Origin: Alphaproteobacteria bacterium
GTDB lineage: Bacteria; Pseudomonadota; Alphaproteobacteria; Caulobacterales; Aquidulcibacteraceae
Reading direction: 5' to 3'
DNA length: 64,000 nt
NCBI GenBank assembly: GCA_026400735.1
Contig: JAPLOL010000090.1
Span: forward strand, 1-64,000
This document shows, piece by piece, positions 14,970 through 24,868 of the stretch. The notes beneath the pieces are model-generated. The model did not search any database, had not been told where the DNA came from, and saw only the letters and a list, made by a program, of their open reading frames with translations. Each line of letters opens with the position of its first letter. The first letter of the stretch is position 1. Both the position numbers and the translations under genes were made by a program.

Positions 14970-15983
14970 ATGCCGACCGCTTCCCCCTCTCCGGCCAAGC
15001 CGCTCGTGGCGGTGATCACGCCTTGCTATAACGGCGAGCGGCACGTCGAGAACGCGATCAAGGCGGTCCAGGCGCAGACCTACCGGCCGTTGGTCCACTG
15101 CATCGTCGATAACGCCAGCACTGACGCGACGCCCGAGATCATCGCCCGTTACGCCAACGCCGAGGTGCCGATCATCACGATCCGGAACCCCGAGACGATC
15201 ACCTTCCAGCAGAACTCGAACAAGGTCGCGACGCTGATCCCGGCCGAGGCGACCCACTTCCGCATGCTGCACGCGGACGACACCATGCCGCCCAACGCCA
15301 TCGCCGACATGATGGAGGTCGCGCTGGCGGACGAGACGGTCGTCATGGTTGCCGGCATCGAGAAGATGAACGGCGTCCTACGGAACCACGACTTCCCTGC
15401 TGAATGCACCTTCTATGAATCCAGCAACATGCTTGCCCGCTTCCTCTCCGATGAAGCTCACATCCCAACCGCCCACGTGCTCTTTCGCACAGATGTGATG
15501 CGTCCGGGCGAGGACTTTTATCCGAACGATATCGTCGAGTGCTACATCGCCTCGGTCTGCCGCACGCTCTCACGTGGCAAGCGCGCAGGCTTTGTACATA
15601 AGTACATCGCCGATACGATCCGCCATAAGGACTCGGGTTCACTAGTGTTCACGCTGGCGCCGAAGGTTAAGGCGGTGATCTGGGAGAAGCTGCTCTTCAT
15701 CGAGCGCTACGGCCCCGCGGCGCTTTCCAACACCGAATACAAACGCGTGCTGAACCGCTTCCTGCGCGTGTTCTACCGGCGCATTTTGTTCTGGGCTGTC
15801 TCCGGCGCCAGCGCCATCGCTAAGCGCGACCTCGGCCGTCTCGCCTCGCGCGGTCACAAGCCGAGTCCGCTGGACTTCATCGCATCGGTTGCGGTGTGGC
15901 CGTACTATCTGTTCTTGAAGCGCGTGAAGCGCCCGCAAGCGCCGCCGCGGTGGCCGGCGGATTCCACAACCGCCGCAAGCTAG
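14970..15983 (+). CDS. Family 2 glycosyltransferase
   Basis: A 337-residue GT-A fold transferase. It has VAVITPCYNGERHV (nucleotide-sugar binding start), IVDNASTDATPEII, and FRMLHADDTMPPNA carrying the Asp pair that binds the metal. The C-terminal part has an amphipathic or weakly hydrophobic segment. It probably adds one sugar of the repeat unit at the inner membrane. Its stop overlaps the convergent pyruvyl transferase stop by 4 bases. Confidence 0.85.
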   Translation: MPTASPSPAKPLVAVITPCYNGERHVENAIKAVQAQTYRPLVHCIVDNASTDATPEIIARYANAEVPIITIRNPETITFQQNSNKVATLIPAEATHFRMLHADDTMPPNAIADMMEVALADETVVMVAGIEKMNGVLRNHDFPAECTFYESSNMLARFLSDEAHIPTAHVLFRTDVMRPGEDFYPNDIVECYIASVCRTLSRGKRAGFVHKYIADTIRHKDSGSLVFTLAPKVKAVIWEKLLFIERYGPAALSNTEYKRVLNRFLRVFYRRILFWAVSGASAIAKRDLGRLASRGHKPSPLDFIASVAVWPYYLFLKRVKRPQAPPRWPADSTTAAS

Positions 15984-17140
15984 GCGCTCAGATCGAGCGC
16001 CTTTAGCGCGGCGATCAGTTTCGCCTTCATTGCCGCTACTTTCTCGCGCACTTGCGCGGCGTAGGTTTCGCGGCCCGTCACCATCTTCTCGACTTGCTGC
16101 GTCAGCCGGTCGAAGTCGACGTGGTCGAGGTCCTGGCAAAACTCGCTCAGACCCATGTCGGCCATCAGCGCATCGGTTTTCGGCCCGTAGCTCAATCCGA
16201 TCAACGGCCGGCTCATTTTCAGCGCGGCAATCTGCACGTGATAGCGCGAGGCGATCACCAGATCCGTCTCGGCGATCACCGCCATCGCATCGTGAATGGA
16301 CGTCGCGTTCTCTTCGCGTGGCGTCAGCACCTTTTGTTTCAGGCGCGCATCCACATCACGCGCGGCGCCGACATCCGCTGGCGTTTGGCCGAGGATCATC
16401 CGCACGCCGTAGCCTCGTGCTTGCAGCCATTCGATAAGGCGCGCGTGCTGATCAATGTATGCGTCGTAGACGCCGGCGCTGCTGTGCCAGCCGTGGTATG
16501 TCATCATACCAACGCCAACGACAAGCGGCCCGCCTGCAGGACGCTCAGCATCCGCAACCGGCGGCAACAAAAACGCCAGATCAGGCACCACGCCATCGCT
16601 CGGTCCATCGACGCCAAGCTTTTGCATGAACTGATATGAATCGTCGTCGCGATACAGCCGCTGATGCGCCAGCGAACCGGAGAGCTTGAACATCTGGCGC
16701 CCGATCGGATTAACGATCGGCCCGGCGCCCACGCTGATGAAACGCCACTGCACGCCCTTTATGCGCGCGGCCAGACACCAGCGCAGCAGTACGCTCGGCC
16801 AACCAAGCGGCGTATCGCGAAAGTCATCGAATACGCCGGTGCCGCCGGAGAGGATCACATCGTAATCGTTCAGCAGCTTCAGCGTGCGCGCCCAGTTTCG
16901 CCATGTGCTGGGCTGGCGAAGCATCAGCGTATCGAGCTTGCGCCAAATACCCTCGGGCCGCGGCGCGGCGATGCCGACGGCCTTTACCTCAAAGCGTTTC
17001 GCTGTCGGCTCGGGCTTACTACAGATGGCCGATATTTCGGCGTTAGGCATCTCAGCGCGCAGGAAATCGCGCAGCGCTTCGAACGACGCGTCGTTGCCGA
17101 AATTGCCCGTGCCGTAGCCGCCGAAAATGCCGATGCGCAT
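15980..17140 (-). CDS. Polysaccharide pyruvyl transferase family protein
   Basis: A ~386-residue enzyme of the pyruvyl transferase family, which attaches a pyruvate ketal from phosphoenolpyruvate to a sugar of the polysaccharide. It shows MRIGIFGGYGTGNFGND, DVILSGGTGVFDDF, a central GPLVVGVGMM, and the conserved late segment DLVIASRYHVQIAALKMSRP. ATG 17140 fits the family start; a GTG 17155 would overlap the upstream glycosyltransferase. A 4-base gap to that gene suggests an operon. Pyruvylation adds negative charge to the polymer. Confidence 0.85.
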   Translation of the reverse strand: MRIGIFGGYGTGNFGNDASFEALRDFLRAEMPNAEISAICSKPEPTAKRFEVKAVGIAAPRPEGIWRKLDTLMLRQPSTWRNWARTLKLLNDYDVILSGGTGVFDDFRDTPLGWPSVLLRWCLAARIKGVQWRFISVGAGPIVNPIGRQMFKLSGSLAHQRLYRDDDSYQFMQKLGVDGPSDGVVPDLAFLLPPVADAERPAGGPLVVGVGMMTYHGWHSSAGVYDAYIDQHARLIEWLQARGYGVRMILGQTPADVGAARDVDARLKQKVLTPREENATSIHDAMAVIAETDLVIASRYHVQIAALKMSRPLIGLSYGPKTDALMADMGLSEFCQDLDHVDFDRLTQQVEKMVTGRETYAAQVREKVAAMKAKLIAALKALDLSA

Positions 17141-17144
17141 CGCG

Positions 17145-18287
17145 TTAACGCCCACGCGCCGGCGCGGCGTTCATCGCCTCGCGCAGCACATCCCAATAGC
17201 GATCCTTGATCGCGGTAGCGCTGAACGTCGCCGCGCGCGCTTCCGCTTTTGCGCCATACTCACCGCGACGTCGCGGATCATCCAGCGCGCGGATCGCATC
17301 CGCCATCGCTTCAGGATCGCCGACCGGCGTCAGCACGCCATGCTCTGCAAAGGTGAGCCCGCCAATGTCGCTACGCGGTTTCTCCGCGAGAATCTCCGAT
17401 GGACCGGAGTTGCAATTCGTGGAGATCACCGGACGGCCCAGCGCCATGCCCTCAATCAGTGCGTTCGGATAGCCTTCCGAGTTCGAAGACAGCACGAAGA
17501 TGTCAGCCTTCGCCATAAGTGGATATGGGTTCGCGATGTAGCCTGGCAGGGTCACACGATCGCCAACGCCCAATTGCCGCGCCAGCCCTTCAAGAATCGT
17601 ACGCTCCTCACCCTCGCCTGCAATCACCAGCTTGCGGTTGTCGCCAGCCGCAGCGAACGCGCGGATCAACATGGCGAAGTTCTTCACGCCGACCAGACGG
17701 CCCGCTGACATGATGAACGGCCCGTCGATCGCCACAGGTGACGCCTGCTTAGCCTTTTCGCGGATGCCGGCCGCATCGACCGGATTCGGAATGCTGATGA
17801 GCTTGCTGGCCGGAATACCGAAATTGTTGCGCAGATCGCGCTCAACACCGTCGGACACAGCAATGATACGCGTCGCACGGGGATAGAGGTTGCGGACCAT
17901 AGTGCGGGAAACAGCACCGCGCAGCCCTTTGCCCAGATGGTGCGAGGTATGCGCGCGCTCACTGATCACGCACGGCGTCGGTGCAATCAGAGCCGTCGCC
18001 AAATTGGCGCGCGTCAGGAAGCTTAACGACACATCCGGTTTCAGTTCAGCGTAGAGCTTGCGTACCGCCATGAAGCTGCGGGCCAGTGAAAAGCGGCAAT
18101 CGAATTGGTGAACGTCGACCCAATCCGGCGGCATGTTGCCGGCCGGTTCGTTGTCGAGCACCGCCAGTGAAATATCAAACTCGGCACGCTCTGGCTCGGA
18201 ATGGCTCAGCAAGGTGCACATGACCCGCTCAGCGCCGCCGCCAGTAAGAGAGTTAATCAAGAAGAGAGCACGTTTGCGCTTCGTCAC
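17145..18287 (-). CDS. Family 4 glycosyltransferase
   Basis: A GT-B fold enzyme of about 380 residues: acceptor-domain motif NSLTGGGAERVM near the start, SAGRLVGVKNFAMLI in the hinge and the donor-site segment NSEGYPNALIEGMALG with the EX7E pattern. The GTG start at 18287 is chosen because GGAGGAG lies 5 bases upstream. It likely transfers a hexose to the growing repeat unit at the cytoplasmic membrane face and is followed closely by the pyruvyl transferase gene. Confidence 0.88.
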   Translation of the reverse strand: MTKRKRALFLINSLTGGGAERVMCTLLSHSEPERAEFDISLAVLDNEPAGNMPPDWVDVHQFDCRFSLARSFMAVRKLYAELKPDVSLSFLTRANLATALIAPTPCVISERAHTSHHLGKGLRGAVSRTMVRNLYPRATRIIAVSDGVERDLRNNFGIPASKLISIPNPVDAAGIREKAKQASPVAIDGPFIMSAGRLVGVKNFAMLIRAFAAAGDNRKLVIAGEGEERTILEGLARQLGVGDRVTLPGYIANPYPLMAKADIFVLSSNSEGYPNALIEGMALGRPVISTNCNSGPSEILAEKPRSDIGGLTFAEHGVLTPVGDPEAMADAIRALDDPRRRGEYGAKAEARAATFSATAIKDRYWDVLREAMNAAPARGR

Positions 18288-18434
18288 GCCGCTCCTCCTT
18301 CTTGTTTGCCCGGCAGCCGCATCAAGCAAGCAAGAGCCGATCCACGCGCGCCGCACAAGTCTTGCTTACAATACATCGGGCGCCCCACAGTGAAATGATC
18401 TGCGGCGCGCGTGCTATGGGCTGAGTTAATTATC

Positions 18435-19763
18435 ATGTCGAACGAACTCGGCTTAGCCTCGCCAGCGCTTCCGGCTTACTTCCTCTACCCGGTCGCGCTC
18501 CTCAGTCTGTTAATCATACTGTTCGTTATGGCGCGCGTGCGCGATCGCGCCGGGGCATTCGTGATCGGCGCGTCGTGGCTGCGCTACGTCATGTCGGCGT
18601 TCCACACGATCACGTACCGCCCGCTGGCGGCGGGCATGTCGGCGAACGCCTTGGCATCGATGGGCCTCGTTGTCGTCGGCCTGATGAACATCAATCTGCG
18701 GCACCTACAGCTGCGGTTTTTGCTGCCCTTTTATGTGCTGATGGCGCTGGCGGTCGTTAGCGCGATTGCGAACGGCGGCTTCAGCTCGGGCTTGGTCACC
18801 GTCATCTCCAAGCACGCCTACCTGATGATCGTCATCCTCTCGGTTTACGGCGCGATGACCCGCGCACGCGGCGGCGACTTCATGGCCTCGATGCTGTGGT
18901 CGTTTCTGCCCGTGTTCATCTGGCAGTTGATTTCCATCGCATTCGGCTACGGCAAGATGACCGAAACCGACGTCAACTCCATGAGCTATATCGGCGGCTA
19001 CAACCACGAGGCCGCGTTCTCAGTAACGTTAGCCACGTGCTTAACGGCCGCTTGCTTCGCCACCGGCATCCAAAAGCAGCTCAAATTCTCTGTGATCGTA
19101 ATCTGCGTCGTCGGCATTTTCCTCGCCAACTATCGAACGACCTTGGTCGCGATTGCGCCACTGCTGATAACCTATCTCGCCGCATCATCGCTCGGACGCT
19201 TCCCACTACGAGATCGACCCTTTGTCGCGAGCTTCTTGATTGTCGCCGGCGCTTTGACGCTAGGCATCCTCAGTCTCTTCCTCGCCGAGCGCTTCAACGA
19301 CGTTACAGTCGCGGGCTCCGGAGATGTGAACTTCTTCAAGCCGCCATCGGAATACACCGTTGATGAGGGCCGTTTGCTCTCGGGGCGCCCGTACATCTGG
19401 AGTTCGTATTTCTACGCCTGGCTAAGGGGCGATTTGACGGAATACGTCATCGGCTTTGGACCGGAATCTTGGAACGACGCCTTCCCGCTCTACGCCCACA
19501 ACACGCTCGTCAATTACCTTTACGAATACGGCGTCGTCGGCGTTGTCGTGATCTTGTGGGTGTGGATGTCGATGCTGGTGTCGGCGTTGCGCGTTCGGCA
19601 CCCGCAGGGAGGCGTGCTCGTCGGCGCACATTTGAGTTACATCGTGCTCAACATGGCGACGATGCCGATGTGGATGGTCGAAGGAAATATTCTCTACGGC
19701 CTGATCTGCGGCTACACCCTCTATCTGCTCTCGCTGCAGCGAAAACAGCCTCAAAACACTTAG
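18435..19763 (+). CDS. Wzy-like polysaccharide polymerase / O-antigen ligase family
   Basis: About 442 residues with roughly ten hydrophobic segments and a large periplasmic loop near residues 290-350 (VDEGRLLSGRPYIW ... GFGPESWNDAFPLYAHNTLV). The R-x-x-x-W loop and an H-N-T-x-L motif are typical of O-antigen ligase/Wzy proteins. It would join repeat units at the periplasmic face, together with the Wzc-like co-polymerase. ATG 18435 is preferred to GTG 18411; the ribosome-binding site is weak. Its stop overlaps the convergent asparagine-synthase-like gene by 4 bases. Confidence 0.82.
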   Translation: MSNELGLASPALPAYFLYPVALLSLLIILFVMARVRDRAGAFVIGASWLRYVMSAFHTITYRPLAAGMSANALASMGLVVVGLMNINLRHLQLRFLLPFYVLMALAVVSAIANGGFSSGLVTVISKHAYLMIVILSVYGAMTRARGGDFMASMLWSFLPVFIWQLISIAFGYGKMTETDVNSMSYIGGYNHEAAFSVTLATCLTAACFATGIQKQLKFSVIVICVVGIFLANYRTTLVAIAPLLITYLAASSLGRFPLRDRPFVASFLIVAGALTLGILSLFLAERFNDVTVAGSGDVNFFKPPSEYTVDEGRLLSGRPYIWSSYFYAWLRGDLTEYVIGFGPESWNDAFPLYAHNTLVNYLYEYGVVGVVVILWVWMSMLVSALRVRHPQGGVLVGAHLSYIVLNMATMPMWMVEGNILYGLICGYTLYLLSLQRKQPQNT

Positions 19764-21679
19764 AGCGAACGCGCCGCCATCCAGCTCTGCAGTTGCAGCA
19801 CTGACCAGAGGCGCGCCTCTTCCATCGTGCCGCCGCGCTGATAGCGCGACCAGAAATCGCGGACGCGTTGCGTGTCGAGCAGGCCGTGGCCTTCGAGGCG
19901 TGCGGGTGAAAGCAGATCTTCCGCCCACTCGCGCAGCGGGCCGAGCAACCAGCTTTCCAGCGGCGGCGAAAAGCCAGTCTTCGGGCGGTCGAACATTTCA
20001 ACCGGCACATCGCGCGCGAGCAGCTCGCGTAGGATGAGCTTGCCTTTAGCGTCCTTCATCCGCAGCTCTTCCGGCAGCGTCATCGCGAAACGCACAACGT
20101 CCGGATCTAGCAATGGGATACGCGTTTCGAGGCTCACCGCCATCGATGCGCGGTCGACCTTCGCCAGAATGTCGCCCGGCAGATAATTGCGCATGTCGTG
20201 CAGGCAGAGCTGATCGATCTCGCTCTCCGGCAAGAAGCCGTGATCGCGGCCATTGAGGTGACCAACGCCCGGCACCACCGGCTCATTGCTCGGCCATTTC
20301 TCAAGGCTGAGCTCATGCAGATTAATCAGCGACGTCGCGCCAAGCCACGGCGCCACGCGCTTCAACGTCGGGCCAACATCGCCGCCTGCGCCGTAGCGAT
20401 CGGTGAAGCCTTTGAGAAAACCCAAACCGAGGTTCAACGCCGACACCGGTGTTGCATTAATCATTGCACCAGCCGCGCCACGCATCGGCAGCTTGCGCAT
20501 GCGATGCCAGAGCTTTGGCGTCGCAAAGTGACGGCGATAGCCGGCAAAGCCTTCGTCGCCGCCATCGCCCGAAAGCGCGACCGTGACGTGCTTTCGCGCC
20601 ATCTCGGACACTAGATACGTCGGGATCTGCGAAGCATCCGCCAACGGCTCGTCATACATGCGGCCGAGCCGCGTCACGACGGAGCGCGCTTGATCGGCGG
20701 TCACCACTTCTTCGATGTGGTTCGTGCCAAGATGCCTCGCGATCGCGCGGGCATGGTCGGCTTCGTTAAAGCGCGGATCTTCGAAGCCAAGCGTCAGCGT
20801 GGTTACCGGCCGCGTTGCGCACTTCTGCATCGCCGCCGTCACGAGCGATGAATCGATCCCGCCCGAGAGGAAAACGCCGACCGGCACATCTGCTGACATG
20901 CGCTCCGCGACCGACGCCTGGATCAAGCGATCCAGCTCATCCACGGCTTCAGCCATACCCATCGGCCGGCGTTCGGCGATCGCGCCGCGCGCCATGTCAT
21001 CGATCGACCAGTATTCGACGATCTTCGCCTGCTCGCCCGCCTTCCACGTCAGCAGCGACGCTGGCGGCAGCTTGAAGACGTTTTCGTACATGCTGAACGG
21101 CGATGGCACGTAACCGCACGTGAAGTAGCGCGCGACGTTATCGCGGCTGACTTTGAGATCGAGCGCTTTGAATTGCTCCAGCGCCGCCAGCTCCGACGCA
21201 AACGCGAGCCCCTCACCGCGAACCGCGTAGAACAGCGGCTTTTCACCAAACCGGTCACGCGCCAGAAACATGCGCTTCTCGCGCCGGTCCCACAGCGCGA
21301 AGGCAAACATGCCGTCGACCTTCTTCAACGCCGCTTCGACGCCGCGCCGCGAAATAAGTTCGAGCAGAACTTCGGTATCTGAACTGCCGCGCCAATTGTG
21401 CGCGGACTCCGCGTCCAGCTCGGCGCGCAATTCGTTATGGTTATAGATCTCGCCATTGTAGGTGATGACATAGCGCTCATCGGCCGAGAACATCGGCTGG
21501 TGACCGGCTGGCGAGAGATCAACGATCGAGAGCCGCAGATGGCCGAAGGTTACGCTGTCTTCTGACCAGAAGGCTTGGTTATCCGGTCCACGATAGCGGA
21601 TCGCGGCGACCGCAGCTTCCACCTGCGCGCGCGGGACTTCGAAGCCCCGGCCTTCAACAACGCCCACGATTCCGCACAT
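19760..21679 (-). CDS. AsnB-type glutamine amidotransferase (asparagine synthase)
   Basis: A 639-residue protein with an N-terminal Ntn glutaminase (catalytic Cys2 in MCGIVGVVEG, FNGEIYN-like ITYNGEIYNHNEL) and a C-terminal ATP-pyrophosphatase synthetase domain (P-loop FLSGGIDSSLV, then SGDGGDEGFAGYRRH). It may make asparagine, but position inside a polysaccharide cluster suggests it amidates a uronic-acid sugar or another cluster intermediate. It is 12 bases downstream of a glycosyltransferase gene and co-oriented with it. Confidence 0.88.
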   Translation of the reverse strand: MCGIVGVVEGRGFEVPRAQVEAAVAAIRYRGPDNQAFWSEDSVTFGHLRLSIVDLSPAGHQPMFSADERYVITYNGEIYNHNELRAELDAESAHNWRGSSDTEVLLELISRRGVEAALKKVDGMFAFALWDRREKRMFLARDRFGEKPLFYAVRGEGLAFASELAALEQFKALDLKVSRDNVARYFTCGYVPSPFSMYENVFKLPPASLLTWKAGEQAKIVEYWSIDDMARGAIAERRPMGMAEAVDELDRLIQASVAERMSADVPVGVFLSGGIDSSLVTAAMQKCATRPVTTLTLGFEDPRFNEADHARAIARHLGTNHIEEVVTADQARSVVTRLGRMYDEPLADASQIPTYLVSEMARKHVTVALSGDGGDEGFAGYRRHFATPKLWHRMRKLPMRGAAGAMINATPVSALNLGLGFLKGFTDRYGAGGDVGPTLKRVAPWLGATSLINLHELSLEKWPSNEPVVPGVGHLNGRDHGFLPESEIDQLCLHDMRNYLPGDILAKVDRASMAVSLETRIPLLDPDVVRFAMTLPEELRMKDAKGKLILRELLARDVPVEMFDRPKTGFSPPLESWLLGPLREWAEDLLSPARLEGHGLLDTQRVRDFWSRYQRGGTMEEARLWSVLQLQSWMAARSL

Positions 21680-21691
21680 TGGCTCGCCCCG

Positions 21692-22846
21692 TCAGGAGGC
21701 CGAGACGAGCGCGTTAGGACGCTCGATCTCGGAGCCGTGGAAAGGCGCGATGCCCCGGTAGATGTCAAGCGTGCGCTCGGCGACCTTCGTCCAGGTCAAA
21801 TAGCGCCCGGCGTCGGCCACATAAGCTTGCGGATCGGCCAATGCGCGCTTCAGCGCTTCTGCGATGGATTCCGGTGAGTTGGGATCGAAGTAGTTTTGCA
21901 GCGGCATGCCGAAGTCGCGATTTTCGGGGATATCGCTCAGCAAGATCGAGCACCCCGCGCCAATCGCTTCCAGCACCGCGTTCGAGCTGCCTTCGTGCAG
22001 CGACGCGTTAATATAAATCTTCGAGCCGCGATAAAGCGGCGCCATGGCGCTGCGGGTGAACTTGCCGGCCAAAACCGTGCGTTCCGTCAGCAATGGCTGC
22101 AAGCCCTCGACGTAGTCTATTTCATCGAGGCCACCGGCGACGATCAGCTTCGGTGGATTGGCCTTGCTCTTGGCAAATATCTCATAGCCACGAATGAGAT
22201 TTGCGACGTTCTTCTGCGCCGTAACGCGGCCAACCGAGAGGATATAGTCCCCGACCGGCTGATTGGCGCTCGGCTCAACCGGCGGCAACGGATCGGCGGC
22301 GTTGGCAATGACGTGGACATTGCCTTTGATGCCGCGACGCGCCAGTCGCTCAGCTAGAGCCGGCGTCACCGAGATCACGGCATCTGCAAAGCGCAGCTGG
22401 AATTCCGCGAGCAGGAAGCCGAGCTTGCCGAGCGTGCCCCACTTGCCGACGAGATAATCCGCCGAGCCGTAACGCACGACCGTCTTCGCGCCCATAAGCT
22501 TGTACGCCCACAGGAAGATCGCCGAGCCCAAGCCTTGGAAATGAACGATCCGCGGACGCAACCGCATCGCCATGAAAATCGCGGTCACATAGTAAAGGAT
22601 CTTGTCGGTCTTCATGAAGTTCGAGCGCGGCGCCTTCATCAAGCGGACGCCTTTGAACTCTTCGGACTTAATGTTGTCAGCGAGGCCGACCAGCGTCACG
22701 CGATAATTGCCGCTCGCCGCCACCAGCGGAAACAGCATTTCCGCGTTCTTTTCCGCACCGCCTTCAACGTCAGGAATGCCGCGCGCGCCGACCACGAAGA
22801 TCAGCGGGGCTTCTCCACCGGACTTTGATTCTGGTGTTTGCGACAT
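21692..22846 (-). CDS. Family 4 glycosyltransferase
   Basis: A 384-residue GT-B enzyme with the N-terminal motif GARGIPDVEGGAEKN, typical of rhamnosyl/glucosyl-type GT4 members. Hinge motif LSVGRVTAQKNVANLI and donor-site NASLHEGSSNAVLEAIGAG follow. It is transcribed with the amidotransferase gene 12 bases downstream. Donor and acceptor are unknown; it probably builds the same repeat unit as the neighbouring transferases. Confidence 0.87.
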   Translation of the reverse strand: MSQTPESKSGGEAPLIFVVGARGIPDVEGGAEKNAEMLFPLVAASGNYRVTLVGLADNIKSEEFKGVRLMKAPRSNFMKTDKILYYVTAIFMAMRLRPRIVHFQGLGSAIFLWAYKLMGAKTVVRYGSADYLVGKWGTLGKLGFLLAEFQLRFADAVISVTPALAERLARRGIKGNVHVIANAADPLPPVEPSANQPVGDYILSVGRVTAQKNVANLIRGYEIFAKSKANPPKLIVAGGLDEIDYVEGLQPLLTERTVLAGKFTRSAMAPLYRGSKIYINASLHEGSSNAVLEAIGAGCSILLSDIPENRDFGMPLQNYFDPNSPESIAEALKRALADPQAYVADAGRYLTWTKVAERTLDIYRGIAPFHGSEIERPNALVSAS

Positions 22847-22973
22847 GTCTCGAATGCAGCTGGCAGTGGCGAAGCGGGAGGTCTCACCACACGCTCGCTT
22901 TATGCCTCAGCGACGAGCGTAAGCAACGGTTCTCACCTGCGACGCTATTGCTTCGCGCAGTACGATTGGAGGT

Positions 22974-24224
22974 TCAGTCGTTAGCCATAACCGCGTGGAA
23001 CTGCGGTTCACCGATCAGCATGCCGGAGCGGATACGACCTTCGTCATTGCCCCAGTTCAAACGCGGGCTGTTAATCGTAACGCCGCGAATTTTGACGACG
23101 CCGACATCGTGATTGAACTCGATGATCGGCGTTGCGTCGTGATCCGAAATTGTGAGGTTTGCGATGTCGATGTCGATGTTCTCTTCGCCGCCAATCCAGA
23201 CGTGACACGGGCTGGCGTTTTCGTTGGCGTCGCGGCCGCGGAAATTAGGATCGCGGCTGGTGCAATTGGTGAGCGTCGCGTGGTCGCCCCAGATGCGGAA
23301 GTTGCGCTTGTTGTCTTCGGCAATGCAATCGGTCAGCACCAAGTCGCGACTCTTGCAATCGAAGCCGCCGTCGGTAGAGCCACGCGCTTCGCAGGCTTCG
23401 TAGCGGATGTTGGCGTTGTCCGGCTCATCGGAGAAGCCGTCGCCGTTCCAGTACTCGCCGCCGTTAAGTTGTTGAAAGCCGCCCATGACCACACGCCGAT
23501 AGGTGATGTTGCTCGCGCGGTCGTCGAGCGCACAGCCAACGGGGATGCGCCCACCATCGTTCGTGGTGCCTAACGCGTTACAATCTTCGACGAGGCCATC
23601 GCGCGAATTGTAGCGGATGCGGAGAAATCCGCGCTCAACACGCGAACCACGGCACCGGCGCAGCACAAAGCCATCAATGCTCGCGTGCCCCTCACCGTCG
23701 CCCGCGGTGTTTTCGAAGAAACGGTAAATGTTCTCGAACGCGCAATCCTCGATGGTGATGTTCGAGACCGCGCCGGCGACGCGAAATGCGCCATTGCCGA
23801 TGTCGCGAAAATCAAAGTGCGAGAACTTCACGTGGCTCGCGCCGCGCAGCAGCTTGAACACCTCTGGCCCCTCGTCGCCGGCCTGATTGCCGCGAACCAC
23901 AGCCTGCATCGGCGCACCGGTCGCTGCATTCACGCCGCGAATCCGGATTTCTTGGCTCGCACGCCCACCGCGCGCAATTTCAACTGCGTCCTCGATTGCG
24001 TACTCACCACGATCTGCGGCGATCAACACTTCGCCGCCCGGCTCCAAATGCTCGATCAAATCAGCGATTGCCGAAAACGAGGCCGCGGCGCTCCACGACG
24101 ATCCGTCGCCTTCGCCATCCGGCGTCACATGAATGACGTTAACGCGCGCGTCTGCTTCACCCGCGCATCCCATCAGCGGAATAGCGGCAAGAACGGAGCG
24201 GCGAGACATGCGCATAGCCTGCAT
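22974..24224 (-). CDS. Secreted right-handed beta-helix protein
   Basis: A 416-residue protein starting with a Tat/lipoprotein-like signal (MSRRSVLAAIPLMGC). The body has the short repeating turns of a pectate-lyase-like parallel beta-helix (VKFSHFDFRDI, ITIEDCAFENI, FVLRRCRGSRV, IRYEACEARGS, LVLTDCIAED). Such proteins bind or cleave polysaccharides. Beside a polymer cluster it could be a lyase, epimerase or matrix protein, but no catalytic residues can be assigned. Three in-frame ATGs (24224, 24215, 24209) are possible. Confidence 0.72.
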   Translation of the reverse strand: MQAMRMSRRSVLAAIPLMGCAGEADARVNVIHVTPDGEGDGSSWSAAASFSAIADLIEHLEPGGEVLIAADRGEYAIEDAVEIARGGRASQEIRIRGVNAATGAPMQAVVRGNQAGDEGPEVFKLLRGASHVKFSHFDFRDIGNGAFRVAGAVSNITIEDCAFENIYRFFENTAGDGEGHASIDGFVLRRCRGSRVERGFLRIRYNSRDGLVEDCNALGTTNDGGRIPVGCALDDRASNITYRRVVMGGFQQLNGGEYWNGDGFSDEPDNANIRYEACEARGSTDGGFDCKSRDLVLTDCIAEDNKRNFRIWGDHATLTNCTSRDPNFRGRDANENASPCHVWIGGEENIDIDIANLTISDHDATPIIEFNHDVGVVKIRGVTINSPRLNWGNDEGRIRSGMLIGEPQFHAVMAND

Positions 24225-24269
24225 CTAGCTCTCGCAGTGCGGCGGCGTCCACCGTGCGCGCTTAGCGGG

Positions 24270-24740
24270 TTAGCTTGGCTTCGGCTGAAACGCTTTTTCC
24301 CCAGGCCGCGGATCACGCTGCTGGATCGGCTTAAAAACACCGGTGCCGGTAATCAGCGTGCGCTCGCCAGACCAAATGCGCCCGCGCACGACATAGAGGC
24401 CATCTGCTGTGGACAGCACTTCGCTCGCCCCTTCCACCCAATCGCCCATATGAGCGCTGGACAGAAAGTCGAGCGTGAGCCGCACCGTCACCCAATAGGA
24501 CGATGTTTCAACTGATACGACGTGCCCCCACGCCATGTCGGCGAAGCTCATCAGCATGCCGCCATGCGCATTGGTCATGCCGTTGGTGTGATGATCCTCG
24601 ACGCGGAAGCCCATCGTGTAGGCGCCGTTTTGGGCGCGCCGATAAAGCGGACCGATCTGGCGCACGAAACCACGCCGCCACTCAAGCGCGGCGTAGCCCT
24701 CGGGAATTTCAAATTGCGGCGGCGAGACATCGTCTGACAT
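24270..24740 (-). CDS. PaaI-family hotdog thioesterase
   Basis: A ~156-residue single hotdog domain. [16 protein letters not shown] is the family helix with the catalytic Asp and His-Gly-Gly, and [19 protein letters not shown] is the following strand. It likely hydrolyses acyl-CoA thioesters in the cytoplasm; the acyl group is unknown. ATG 24740 is used, with an upstream start adding 13 residues of low-complexity sequence. It is not part of the polysaccharide operons by function. Confidence 0.82.
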   Translation of the reverse strand: MSDDVSPPQFEIPEGYAALEWRRGFVRQIGPLYRRAQNGAYTMGFRVEDHHTNGMTNAHGGMLMSFADMAWGHVVSVETSSYWVTVRLTLDFLSSAHMGDWVEGASEVLSTADGLYVVRGRIWSGERTLITGTGVFKPIQQRDPRPGEKAFQPKPS

Positions 24741-24800
24741 GCCGCATCCATTCCGCGCAGGCGCGCGCGATGCAAGCAATTCCTTGGCTCAGAAATGACG

Positions 24801-24836
24801 AAGGGCGCGGCCAGGAGGATGAGGCCGCGCCCTTCG
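24801..24836. terminator. Bidirectional hairpin terminator
   Basis: A perfect 13-bp stem GAAGGGCGCGGCC/GGCCGCGCCCTTC around a 10-base loop lies between two leftward genes. The T-run on either side is short, so termination efficiency is uncertain. Confidence 0.55.
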
Positions 24837-24868
24837 TGCCGAGACCCGCCCAGGGTCATACGGGTGGA

